This document shows, piece by piece, positions 12,238 to 22,878 of a stretch of DNA of 64,000 nt. The translations under genes and the position numbers were made by a program. Source of the DNA: Sipunculus nudus (Eukaryota > Annelida > Sipuncula > Golfingiida > Sipunculidae); assembly GCA_026874595.1 (NCBI GenBank), contig CM049320.1, positions 42,914,714-42,978,713 on the forward strand. Reading direction: 5' to 3'. The notes beneath the pieces were generated by a model that saw nothing but the letters and a program-made list of their open reading frames with translations, did not search any database and had not been told where the DNA came from. The first letter of the stretch is position 1. Each line of letters begins with the position of its first letter.

Positions 12238-12905
12238 TAAATCCTCCACGGGCTCTGGACAGATCCTCCACTGGCTCTGACATATCCCCCACGGGCTCTG
12301 GACAGATCCTCCACGGGCTCTGATAGATCCTCCACGGGCTCTGGACAGATCCTCCAGAGGCTCTGACAGATCCTTCACGGGCTCTGGATAGATTCTCCAT
12401 GGGCTCTGACAGATCCTCCACGGGCTCTGGACAGATCCCCCACGGGCTCTGGACAGATCCTCTGCGGGCTCTGATGGATCCTCCGCGGGCTCTCGATAGA
12501 TCCTCCACGGGCTCTGACAGATCCTCCAAGGGCTCTGGACAGATCCTCCACGGGCTCTGACAGATCCTCCGCGGGCTCTGGACAGATCTTCCTCCGCGGG
12601 CTCTGATAGATCCTCCGCGAGCTCTGGATAGATCCTCCATGGGCTCTGACAGATCCTCCGCGAGCTCTGACATATCCTCCACGGGCTCTGGACAGATCCT
12701 CCACGGGCTCTGGACAGATCCTCCACGGGCTCTGGACAATCCTCCACGGGCTCTGATAGATCCTCCACGGGCTCTGGACAGATCCTCCACGGGCTCTGGA
12801 CAGATCCTCAACGGGCTCTGATAGATCCTACACGGGCTCTGGATCGATCCTCCACGGGCTCTGACAGATCCTCCACGGGCTCTGACAGATCCTCCACCGC
12901 CTTGA
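12238..12905. repeat. 21-bp minisatellite inside the Gypsy relic, about 31 copies
   Basis: The unit is CCTCCACGGGCTCTGACAGAT, with ACAGAT/ATAGAT, ACGGGC/GCGGGC and GACA/GGACA variation. Most of the array keeps a 3-bp phase. As a result, all three minus-strand frames and one plus frame remain open for 100-190 codons, giving repeats such as EPVEDLS and RARGGSV. This explains several long overlapping open frames here, none of which is evidence for a gene. It is much more GC-rich than its surroundings. Confidence 0.9.
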
Positions 12906-12944
12906 TATCCACGATTTGCTTGGGTTCTTGCTTGCCTGGATGGA

Positions 12945-13166
12945 TCAAAATTTTAAAGAGAAGTGGTTTATTTTGCACTTATTACACGTCTTTGGCAGGC
13001 CATTTACCAAGATCATGAGTGTACCATGGTCCCTTTCTGATCTGTCAACGGAGTTCACTTCTTGGTCGGTATTTGGGTTAATTAGTGACTTTAAAATGTC
13101 TGCGCTTAGATCGGCTACCTTGTATGCATTGAATGCCTGTTCCACCCTTTTCAATACGGATACCAA
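12945..13166 (-). pseudogene. Gypsy gag C-terminal part with Cys-His knuckle (relic)
   Basis: The frame ends KTCNKCKINHF, the second half of the compound zinc knuckle seen in many invertebrate Gypsy gag proteins. The upstream residues (SADILKSLINPNTDQEV) are compatible with the gag linker. It continues the gag at 13151-13590 after a frame change. Confidence 0.65.
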
Positions 13167-13590
13167 ACAATGTGGTAGCAGAGAAATAAATCTGTAATGT
13201 CATCCGGGAATTCACAGTCCTTTCTCAACGTTCTCAGTGCCGTGAAATTTTCACTGGGTTTGTTGCCTACTATTGAACAGATATCGAGATGCTGTTGTGC
13301 TTTTCTTGGTCTCACAATAGAGTGCATATATCTCTTTAACACCATTATTTTATCTTTATCTGCATCAGCAAATGTGAATGTTTCAAATACCTGCTGCGCC
13401 GGAAGTCCAGCGAAGTGTAGAAACGTGGCACCTTTGACCGTCACCTTCTCACCTTTTTGGAGCTCCGCCGAGGTGGAGGATATGTACGTCCCAGCTCCGC
13501 TTTCAGTCTTTCCAGTTCTTTACCATGTTTCCTACGAGGGACAGAGCGGATGGTTCCTTCAAATTAATATTGGCAATGCTGCTTATTCCT
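13151..13590 (-). pseudogene. Gypsy gag N-terminal part (relic)
   Basis: From about 13585 leftward the minus strand reads NLKEPSALSLVGNMVKNWKD, a typical invertebrate Gypsy gag start. After a stop and a frameshift it reads VKGATFLHFAGLPAQQVFETF, the ATFLH.AG..A..V...F motif of the same gag family, then KRYMHSIVRPRK. A hAT-like element begins just upstream at 13600. Confidence 0.7.
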
Positions 13591-13599
13591 CATTCCTTC

Positions 13600-13721
13600 C
13601 AGTGGCGTCAACTTTTTTTCCAGGGTGGGGGGATGACTTTGTATAAATATATATATACACACACAATATAATATATACCTTTTTCAGCATCTCTGAGTGA
13701 CATATTCATCTATATATATAT

Positions 13722-13770
<49 letters not shown>

Positions 13771-14099
13771 CACATATAGGCCTATATATACGATTATAAT
13801 ATATATATATTTATATATATATACTTAATTATATTTCAAATAATTATAATATTAAAGTAGAAAATAAGTTATTTTGTGAATTCTAAGCAAGGTTAAGATA
13901 TAACATTTTCTAGTAAATGGATCCAAATTCTTTAATTCTATTTATTAATATAGGCCCCTATTTCATTTGCAATATTATAATATTATTCTTTGAAAAGTGG
14001 GGGGGGGGGGGATGATTACATTGGCCATCCCCCCCTGCCCAAAAAGTGGGGGGTATACCCCCCATCCCCCCCCCCCCCCCCCCCATATTGACGCCCCTG
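13600..14099. mobile_element. 500-bp hAT-like non-autonomous element
   Basis: The ends CAGTGGCGTCAAC and ATTGACGCCCCTG form an inverted pair (right end reversed: CAGGGGCGTCAAT). The flanking 8-mers are ATTCCTTC (13592-13599) and CTTCCTTC (14100-14107), matching at 7 of 8. The interior is (TA)n-rich (about 13640-13830), with G/C homopolymer runs near 14002 and 14066-14084. No transposase is present. An 8-bp duplication and CAG-type ends indicate hAT. Confidence 0.75.
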
Positions 14100-15955
14100 C
14101 TTCCTTCCTTCTGACAACATGAAAAACGAGTCAAAACGCAAGTGGTCGTCCCATGTGCATTCTGATCAACTTTATTCAAACTAGTTTACGTAGCTTAAGA
14201 TAGGGGGCAGCACCATACGGTATGGTTTGATTGTCATCCATCACACTCGTGCACACAAAATTTGTGAGAATTGCCCAGCCATTCCATAAAAAAAATGTTG
14301 TCGACAGACGAAAGGCGACAGACGGACGCTGCGCAATGGCTAAAGATCATAAGTGAGCGACTGAGCGTGCATACTCGTGTACTATAATGTTAAAAAAAGA
14401 CTTATTAAGCGCGTTTCTTTTTTCCCCATGATATTTTTTAGATAAATATTAATTTGGTTTTTTTTTCTTTACTTAATATTGATATTATTCTAATATAAAT
14501 TATTTTTCATAAAATTTTATTTTTAAAAATACATTCTATATGTTACGAGCTCTTAAGCAATAAATTATAGATATATTTAAATTACATTAATGTTTCTAGA
14601 ATAGTTTACGCCTGACATACGGAACAAACTTTTTTTCAATATACACAAACCACAGTTTAGAGAGTTTGCAGCTTTATTTTATATACGACCACGGTGGGAC
14701 AACCATTTGATCGTGTTTTTAACAAGGGGTCCATGTCACGTATCTCATTCCGTGTTTTATGCAGACCCTGCCACGTTATGGTCTCCAGTATCCCGCGCAC
14801 ACACACACCCACTCTCACACAAACATACCCTCGGTATTCTGGTCGGTGTAACTGTTACACATCATGATCTGAGAGTTTCAAAGACAGGCTCACTGCCTGT
14901 TCCTGCAGTTTTGCAGGTCGTTCAAAGAAGTGCCACTTGGCACCATAGATTTTTGGCGAAAGCCTGGTCACTTATTGAGTGGGTAGTCGAGCTGTCAGTG
15001 GGAAGAGTAAAACTAAAACGTTGGATGCTAAAAGTCGAAAGAGCTCCGTAGAATCATCAATCGCAATGCTTGTCATACTTGTAGAAACGTAGAAAATGTC
15101 TATTTTGATTATGTCAGTTAAGACATTAATACGGAAATTATGTCATTACAAAGCTTTAAACATGAAATCCGTAAAAAATACTTGAAAAAAAAATTGGAAA
15201 TCCCCTTTAATTGATATATTTATTGAATCTAGTTTGATGATGGATTTGACAAAAATATTTTGTAACAGGCTCTCGCCGCGAGCACAACACACACACGCAC
15301 ACATTCAGAAATGACGTAGTAAAATCAGCTATTTGCAGAAATTCGAAATTTGACCCATACTCATAAGAAACACTTTTGCTTTAACTTGTATCCATTCTAA
15401 TAATACATATGTTTAGCAGGACGCCTATTTACGAACGCCGTCTTAAAATTTTAAAAGGCGAACCGAAAATTTATTCGTTTTAACGAAATATTTTTCTAGC
15501 ATGTAAATATTCATTTATTTATTTTATAATTTTATCTATTTTAAAGATAATTTACCAGTATGGCCTATTCAGCACAATATGCTGATTTTCAATAGGGTGC
15601 TGGGTCCAGTGAACATTTCAATTATATACACATAAATGGCAATTTTACTACACTCATCCTATATGGACCCGCTCGACGAACTCGCCATGAGGTAGTGGCA
15701 ACGCCATGTCCCTCAGCACTGCATATAGAAGTGGGAGAGCAGCTACCCGAACAGGTAAGTCTGCCGAGCGGAGCCTCGTTAGGTATGAGTGAGCGAGCAC
15801 GTTGAATATGTAAATATATAAAAATGTAAATATATAAAGATGTAAATGCTGAACATATAGCATGAAGATAAATACATAATTAGTACCCGAATAACTACAT
15901 TGAAATCTAAGATAATTGTACACTCTAGGACATTAACTAAAACATTTACAATAAA
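14100..15955. other. Intergenic, no supported gene
   Basis: Mostly AT-rich with poly-T and (AC)n patches (14800-14820, 15280-15300). A more GC-rich patch at 15650-15760 ends in ACAG|GTAAGT and could be mistaken for an exon. I could not connect it to any gene (see the rejected list). Confidence 0.5.
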
Positions 15956-16530
15956 ATGCAAACGAGAATATGACTATGGCAAATATTAGGTATGTACCGG
16001 TATACATACATTATAAAATGTTCTGTTACATTAAACTCTGTATTAGGGCTTAAAAAGCCTTTGACGCAGTCGGAAATTCAGCCAAGTGGCAACTGATCCC
16101 TAAGACAAGGGCAAGCATAATATGTAGCAGATATATGTATAAGTATACATCTAATTATATGTAAGGCGGCGTCGATAAAATGTTCACTATCCGATGCTGA
16201 CTTGAAAATAAGCTGATTAAAGACATAGATCGAGATAATAAAAACTAGACTTAAAACCTAAGCGAAAATACAAATCATGATAATGGTGAACTCATTGGCT
16301 ATAAACTAAAACAATACAGCACATATCTATATTATACGAGAAATCCAATGAATTGGCGAATATCGGGTAAGAATACATATAATTATTAAATGTTCTGCAT
16401 CGAACTTTGTACAAGTACTTAAAATGATCGCTATCTGAGGCGGTCTTTAAACTAAATGGCAAGTGATTCCAAAGACGGGGGCCAGCGTAACAAAAACTGG
16501 ACTTAAAACATTAACTTCTGGGCATAGGTA
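15956..16530. repeat. Two diverged copies of a ~150-200 bp repeat
   Basis: The segments near 16015-16130 and 16380-16495 share AAATGTTCTG, a run of similar words, then GGCAASTGATYCC and AAGACRRGGGC. They look like old tandem copies or the decayed 3' part of a mobile element. I could not identify it further. Confidence 0.45.
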
Positions 16531-17810
16531 TACATGATTAAATTGTGTTTAGCAGAAGATCTTGTTTTGTATGGAATCTCTTGATAATAAAGAGCATTTT
16601 TAAATATTCAGGTACGTCCTCAGACAAACATTTATATATACATGTACCCACATAAAGTAGCGATACCTTTGTTAAACAGCCATCCAACCTAGTTTGTTAA
16701 TTAAAGACGCAGAGGATGCATGTGTTGCCAGTGCAAAGATGTGCCGTCATGCACTAGCAAAATATAGCTTATATTCCATACAAATGTCTATATTTTGCCT
16801 GTACAAAAAAGACATCCACTGTAACTTTGATTGTGTCATAAATTAAAAGCTTACATAGGGCAACTCATTCAATTAGAGGAGTTGTTTAAGCAAGGGTGAG
16901 TTTGTGCTATGATGGTCACATCGTAAAAGGTTGTACTGACATAATAAGGTGGGTTGTTTGAGTTTGTTTGTGTCATAGTGGTCACACCTTCAAAGAGGAC
17001 TCTGCAATGAGAAAAGCCAGGAATAATAAAATCTTTTACACCTATTACATCTTGTTTTTATACATAGTCTACAACACAGTGTGTATTACCAGCTATATAG
17101 CCAACTGTGCTATGGTTATGTGAAGTCTATATATGAAAATATGTTTGTGTAATCTCAAACGCAATACAATGATTATACACTTATTATACCTATGTTTTTA
17201 TGCATATATATATACTCTACAACATAGAGTTTATGGTATCCATTACCAGCAATATAGCCTACTTGGCTATGGTTATGTATAGTCTATATGTATATATTCC
17301 TGTCACTCATTATACGTGTGCTGCCTTTAGACTGTAAAAGAAACTAACCGAGCTTCGCCAATGGCGATGAAATTTGAGCTTTCCCTTCGGTGAACCTAAT
17401 GAAGAAAGGGCATGCACGTTTCCTAAAAGCAGGTTAGACTGATCAAACCTTGTCAAATAAGGTCTGCAATATAGGCCTATCCAATATTTTATATATTACC
17501 CGGTCATCCATTACGTAGGTCGAATTTTAACCGGGGTAAATGGCATTAAGTCAATCATTACCTGCATGTCATACGAACTTGCCGATAGACCCATGACCGT
17601 TTTTTTCCGAAATTTCGTTTTTCCTAACAAAATGCCTGTCCCCGACGTTTTGAGAAAAACGGTGGTCTACTGAATATATATATATAAAGAATCTTAGTCC
17701 ATTGATACATGTATTATAAAACTAGCTCGTCGTCATTAAGACATTATGCTGCTCGATCATACTTACAAAGTTGTCATCAAATTGATAACAGTCACAACAA
17801 TGAAATGAAT

Positions 17811-17884
<74 letters not shown>

Positions 17885-18302
17885 GTGATATGATATTGAA
17901 TGTTTATACAACAATGAGATCATCAAGAGGCCATTATATGTGCATCAAGCTACGACGCTCACTGTCCGTGACTGATATTATTACTTGAGAAAATCGAGGA
18001 ATTCATATGATAAAATAATTATTGTACATGTTCACACAGCTGATTTTACTCCAGGGTATGTTACAAAATGAAAACGCCTTTAATATGCAGTAAAAGGCGG
18101 TATATATGTCACAAATATAAAAATAATTTTATTGCGGGTTGCTACCATTAAATATGAGAAGTGAACTAATATTATAAGCTTAATAGTATGTCAGCGAATC
18201 AAAATGATAAAATATATAACCTGAAGTTTTTATTTCATAAAGTAATATGTCGGTTTTTAACTCAATTCTGTAAAAAAAAATCTGTAAAAAAGGGGAGCGC
18301 GT

Positions 18303-18346
<44 letters not shown>

Positions 18347-18532
18347 TCTCTCACACACGCGCGCGTGCACACAAGCACACACACGTTTATAAAATTCATT
18401 TTCTTACATGTAAAGATACTCGCAAAATACTCAAAATTTTCTCCTTTTTAATCGCGAAGCACATCCACCTGTGTAGCTGTATTAACGGCCAGCCGACATC
18501 CAAGTTTTAGCCCGCACTGATATTCAGATTAT
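16531..18532. other. Intergenic with microsatellites
   Basis: Contains a long perfect (TA)n tract at about 17813-17882 and a (CT)n tract at 18305-18341. A repeat at about 17925-18085 (CTTGAGAAAATCGAGGAATTC) recurs diverged at about 23490-23665. I see no gene. Confidence 0.6.
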
Positions 18533-18796
18533 TCACTGGTAATAGGACACAACATCACACGGCCGGCAACAACATGTGCAGACGAGAAGCGACCAAGACC
18601 TCTGGTCCAGAGTGAAACAGGATTTATCCTGGGTCAGCTGAGTCTGGGCCCTGTGTATTGAGAGTCCATCGACTTTACATATTACAAAGTTGGACGTCTC
18701 CGCCAGACACAAGTTTACACCACAGTCCTCGGGTAGGTCTTCACAACCGTACCGGTGTATACACATATAGCCCACAGGCCAAAACCCGGAACGCAC
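18533..18796 (-). CDS. Uncharacterised cysteine-rich ORF, possible exon
   Basis: An 87-codon open frame ends with TGA at the left. It holds eleven cysteines, ending CTCCCRPCDVVSYYQ. The patch is clearly richer in GC and CpG than its flanks, which favours past or present coding. I do not recognise the protein. Cysteine spacing suggests a small secreted disulfide-rich domain, but no signal peptide lies in frame and an in-frame stop (TGA) precedes the first sense codons. A second frame just upstream offers MIRAFRVLACGLYVY, so a frameshifted pseudogene is possible. No convincing splice acceptor is visible. Confidence 0.3.
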   Translation of the reverse strand: MRSGFWPVGYMCIHRYGCEDLPEDCGVNLCLAETSNFVICKVDGLSIHRAQTQLTQDKSCFTLDQRSWSLLVCTCCCRPCDVVSYYQ

Positions 18797-20535
18797 GGAT
18801 CATGGAAATTGTGTATGTATAAATATATGCAACTGTAGAGTTTGAGAATGTATGTTATTTTTAAATAATAATATTAATAATAATGAAAAAAATTATTAGG
18901 ATCATGTATTATTTCTGTTGATAATACATCCTCAAATAGGTGAATTAGCATATTAGATTGTTTTAATTATCATATTTGACACTTTATAAGGGCGTTTAAG
19001 ACATTTGAGTTTGTATCTGAATTTGCCTCTATGTATATATATATATATATATATGTTGATACTGGGTGCATACAAACTAAACTGCCTCACCATTAACCCA
19101 GCAGGCACTGGATGTTGATTCAACATTAATTCAACGTTTTCAACATGATTTCAACTTTAAATCAACATTGACAACATGGAATTATAGTTAAATCAATGTC
19201 CAGTGGCCCCTGGGAAGGCTGGCTTTGTTTTGCGAAGCAGATTAAGAAAATAATAGGCTTGCGTGCCACCTAACAAAAGTGGGGCTCCTCCTAACAGGGT
19301 TGGCAAGTTTCTGCCATTGCCATTTCTGCTGTGGGTTTCTGCCTGGCAACTGCCGTGTAACAGAAATACCTTTTGGCCCTTGTGTCTGCCATAAGGGCAT
19401 AAATTTTCTGAAAACTGCAATAAAATGAATTAATAATAGCTACCCAATTTGAATATAATACAGCAAATACAGCAGTAATATAACAGTAATAAAATTGAAC
19501 CAGGTGTAAACTTGTGACAGAATATATTAATAATTACTGGAGGTTCCAGGAGCTCCCTGAAGAAGGCCTAAGAAACCTAAACTATAGAGAAGGTTGGGGG
19601 GGGGGGGGTGAAGTTCACAGTGGGGGGGGGGGGGGCTTTGCTGATCGCTCAGTTAATAATCTAAACTTAAGCAGGGTTCCTGCAGCAAAAGTCAGAGGCT
19701 CAGTTAGCATCATTTTGGTCAGCATTATGTCATGCATGAAGGAACACATGATCTTTCCACATCACACTCATCAGTGCTTAGTAACTACTGGACTCAGGCT
19801 TGCCTACCCTTTCCCTTTAAATGCTCAGCCTTAGGAGAGCACTACTGTAGCTAGGCTCCGTTACATCATTTCAGGTACCCGTTACACACATGACTATGTA
19901 AACAAGTTATACATATCAGTAATCCTAAAGGGCTGTGATAATGACATTACCTGAGCCTAGGAACCCATGTGCCACACATATACATGGTCTCCTACAAGGC
20001 AATACAGGCTCTAGTCAGCTGGGACAGTATAATCCCACTCAACTGGAAATCATCACATACGCCTAAAGATTTTGAGTTTAGAACAGCCCTGTGACTACAC
20101 TGCTTCCGTCACAACAGTCTATATAAATCGTTTAGTCATTTATATAAATTTGGGCAAAATTGGTTTAGGCAAAGTGCTGTTTTGAGCTGGCAATTAAAAT
20201 CAGTTTATAATCCTATTGCTTAATCCCCCTAGAACTTGCAAACCTTGTTTGTTACAGAAAGTGAAGAGGAACACTGGTCATTTTTATCATTTACTAAATT
20301 GAATAAAATAACTATCATTTCTTAATATATAAATATAATGCTTGTATTGTACATGTTAAAGGCAGCTTTTGATATATTAAGATTACTATCTCTTGTTAAA
20401 ATACAGTATGTATTTTGATAAATCAGTCTGCCATTTCTGCCCAGCTGAAACACATTTCTGCCTGGCAGAATGGTTTTCTGCCTCATTTCTGCTTCAATTT
20501 TTTATTTTGGATATCTCAGTTTTCATTTTGTTACA
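18797..20535. other. Intergenic, repeat remnants
   Basis: Contains a TTGATTCAACATTAATTCAACG-like dispersed repeat at about 19095-19205 and poly-G runs near 19597 and 19621. Sequence rich in TTTCTGCC words lies at 19300-19420 and again at 20425-20500. These two TTTCTGCC patches may be ends of one decayed element that also includes the coiled-coil frame at 20536-21085. Confidence 0.4.
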
Positions 20536-21085
20536 TTAATTCCTGATAATTTGGATTTCTTCCTGTTTTTTTACATATGTTTCCTTAATACAACCCATCT
20601 GATCAACACTTTCTTCTAAACATTTATTTTTACTTTTTAACAGTGCATTGCTACTTTGTAACCTCAATTTTTCTTCTTTTAATTTCTGAATTTCATTTTC
20701 AAGATCACATACTATAGAATATACAAGCAGCTCCAGCTGATCAAATCTTGCAGACTGAGCACATAATTCAGTCTTCATAGATGCAACTGAATCTGTAAGC
20801 AACTGTCATGAACAGTTATTACCTTCACGAGCGACAGATTCCCCAGCAATTGCACTAGCAACATTGTTATACTAGGACATTTCATCATTATTGTCCACCA
20901 AGACTGAGATATCACACCTACGGTTAGAGGTGCTGATCACTTCTTTGAGATCGCACACAGGGCCGCCCTGCATAAAGTTATGCAATGTGAAGCAGTCTCT
21001 AGCCAGTTTTTTGGCTAATGGGTCTCCACGTTTAGTTCTTGGGTTCTGCCTCTTAATCAGTGTACCCTCAGGAAAATATTCTTGT
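20536..21085 (-). pseudogene. Decayed coding sequence with coiled coil, unidentified family
   Basis: On the minus strand a single frame reads from about 21085 to 20536 with only a few stops. It starts QEYFPEGTLIKRQNPRT, then GDPLAKKLARDCFTLHNF, then DLKEVISTSNRR. After two stops it ends in a Lys/Glu/Leu-rich coiled coil of about 60 residues (ENEIQKLKEEKLRLQS...). The last 88 codons (20802-20536) are uninterrupted. Sense meaning on both sides of the stops indicates a once-functional protein. The N-terminal style (basic segment, then an LARDC segment) recalls uncharacterised transposon-associated proteins of marine invertebrates, but I cannot name the family. Confidence 0.5.
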
Positions 21086-22436
21086 GTTTAAGTGCAAAGA
21101 AATAAGGCCATGCTTATATTTTGTAGTGTCGTCACATTTTCACAAACCTTTAATAAAAGGCTGTCAATAAATGTGTCTTTAAGACTGTGTTTTATTGTAG
21201 CAACATTGTATGTTTTTGTAGCAATATACTCTGATCGTCAGACTGTGCTACATTACACATTTAAACTTGCGTCAAAAGACTGCCAGTATAGTCATCATTT
21301 TGAGTACCAGCAGCCAAATGTTCTATATAACCAAATTTCCAAGTGTTGCACAGTCACTGTCATAATTAACATCTTCATTAAGCACAGCGTACGACTGTGT
21401 TATTAAAGTTTTACCATGCTGAGCATTTATTTTCCTGTCCTAACCAAGTAGGTTTAAAGGGACATAATCACGTAAAAAGCATGTTGAATAAACACCAAAA
21501 AAAACAGCATTTTCTCTTTGAAATAATTTGGCACCTGCAAAATTTTTTGTGCTACAGATTTGTTGTGGCAGCTTCTACAGTAAATTTACATTTGGCCCAT
21601 GGTCTGTAATGTCCATCCAGCAGAGATATATCAATATATCAGAGGACATGAAGGTCCATGTGTGGACTAGTTTGGACTAGTCCTTGTTTGGGATCTGTCA
21701 TACATGTGCAAAATCTGACCTCGGGTCATGCTGCCTTGTTATGATGGACAGACACACACAACCATAACAAAATGTAAAAGCCATATGAGAGATACTGAGA
21801 CTGTGTGATAGAAGGGTTTTGCTGGGAAACTGTTGTATAAAGCAAAACCAAACTGATTGTGTGAAAGATTAGGCATTATATTGCTCCTGAAATTTTATTT
21901 CCCTTTAACAGTGGGTAAGTATATATAAACTAGCTGTTTCCTGACTTGGCCATCCTGCAGTAATGTAGTGGAGCCACACTATCCGAGTCCAATGTCCGAG
22001 TCCAGGCCACTAAACCAAGTCAGGTGAGTCTTTGAGTTCAAGTCCACTTTCCTCTTGTCCGAGTCATTTGGAACCAAGTCCAGGTCTTAGTTAGAGTCCG
22101 ATGCAGATATTCTTGTTACAAGAAATTAAAAAGTATTATTTGAGGTAATCATTCAAATTTTATGTCAATTGAATGTTTAATTATGTTTAGCCCCTGATAC
22201 AGAGCTAAATTGGTATGTATAATCTTTTAAGCTATAGAGATCACTGTATGTCTGTCATCCTTCCGTCTGTCTGTTAACAGAGCACCTTGAACCCTCTTAT
22301 TTAATATCCTGGAATATCCTTGAAAAATCTGTATTGAAACCAGAAAGTAGGTCACTGTGGCCTATATTCTCTGAGTAATGGGGCGTGTTTCAGTACCCAA
22401 GAATAATTAAAAATTTAATTAAAAATTTCTGTATCT
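21086..22436. other. Intergenic, no gene seen
   Basis: AT-rich sequence. A short stretch at about 22235-22330 (AGCTATAGAGATCACTG ... GTCTGTTAACAG ... ACCTTGAACC) is a fragment of the repeat family found intact at 36036 and 62039. Confidence 0.5.
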
Positions 22437-22690
22437 TGTCACGGAACCTAATAATAACAGATCACGTAATCATGAGGAGCATAAATTTTGTATTGGATAT
22501 AAAAAATAAAAATCAGATTCCACAACACTAGGCAACATGAAATGTCTGGGGGAATGAACTAAGAAGTCAGTGGGTTTTTTTTAACAAATAATTATAATTT
22601 ATTCTTAGAACAATCCTAACTTTACAATACACTAAATCAATACAATTACACAGTATAACAATAATAAAAATGTACAGTACCAGAGTGATA
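22437..22690 (-). mobile_element. Degraded LTR fragment
   Basis: Starting at TGTCACGGAACCTAATA, this stretch matches the + strand sequence of the solo LTR at 26449 for about 250 bp. Shared words in order are CAGATCACGTA, AACACTAGGCA, AATGTCT, AAGAAGTCAGTG and TACACTAAATCAATACAATTA. It breaks off near 22690, where a different repeat begins. Orientation is inferred from the copy at 51352, whose TATA box lies on the + strand, making this one minus. Confidence 0.8.
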
Positions 22691-22878
22691 CACTCCTGAG
22701 ATATGGCCTATAATCCCTAAGATGCACAGGTGGACACAGCATACAAAAGGAGTGAAGGTGGCGCCACCAATATTTGTTAGATAGGTGATCAGGTGTGACC
22801 CAATAATTATGCCATGTTTCAGAAAGATCAGTCAAAGTGGAAACATGGTATCTGGAAAACTGTTTTGGCAGATACAAT
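22691..22878 (-). repeat. Truncated copy of the TATCCGCCAAAAC-headed repeat
   Basis: The right end reads ACTGTTTTGGCAGATACA, and its reverse complement (TGTATCTGCCAAAACAGT) equals the head of the copies at 28535, 38129 and 59671. It carries an exact GGTGGCGCCACC palindrome at 22757-22768. It directly abuts the LTR fragment. Confidence 0.7.

Larger units (their letters stand above)
8640..13590 (-). mobile_element. Ty3/Gypsy-type retrotransposon relic, interrupted by later insertions
   Basis: Read on the minus strand, pieces appear in the order gag (13590-13151), Cys-His knuckle (near 12990), protease (12236-12009), reverse transcriptase (11344-10750), RNase H first part (10706-10490), RNase H second part (9459-9180), then decayed downstream pol to about 8640. 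This is the domain order of Ty3/Gypsy elements. Frameshifts and stops occur in every domain, and the RT catalytic box reads IIIDK where a DD pair is expected. Three later events interrupt it: a 21-bp minisatellite between knuckle and protease, a SINE at 11508-11750, and a 1022-bp hAT-like insertion at 9468-10489. LTRs were not identified. Confidence 0.8.

Noticed and set aside
12199-12811. Overlapping 109-192 codon frames on the minus strand (EPVEDLS / RARGGSV repeats)
   Set aside because: All frames of a 21-bp minisatellite are open together, so length gives no evidence of coding.
15650-15760. Exon ending CCCGAACAG|GTAAGT (either strand has a short open frame of protein-like composition)
   Set aside because: No acceptor, no partner exon and no recognisable domain. 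The donor match alone is not enough.
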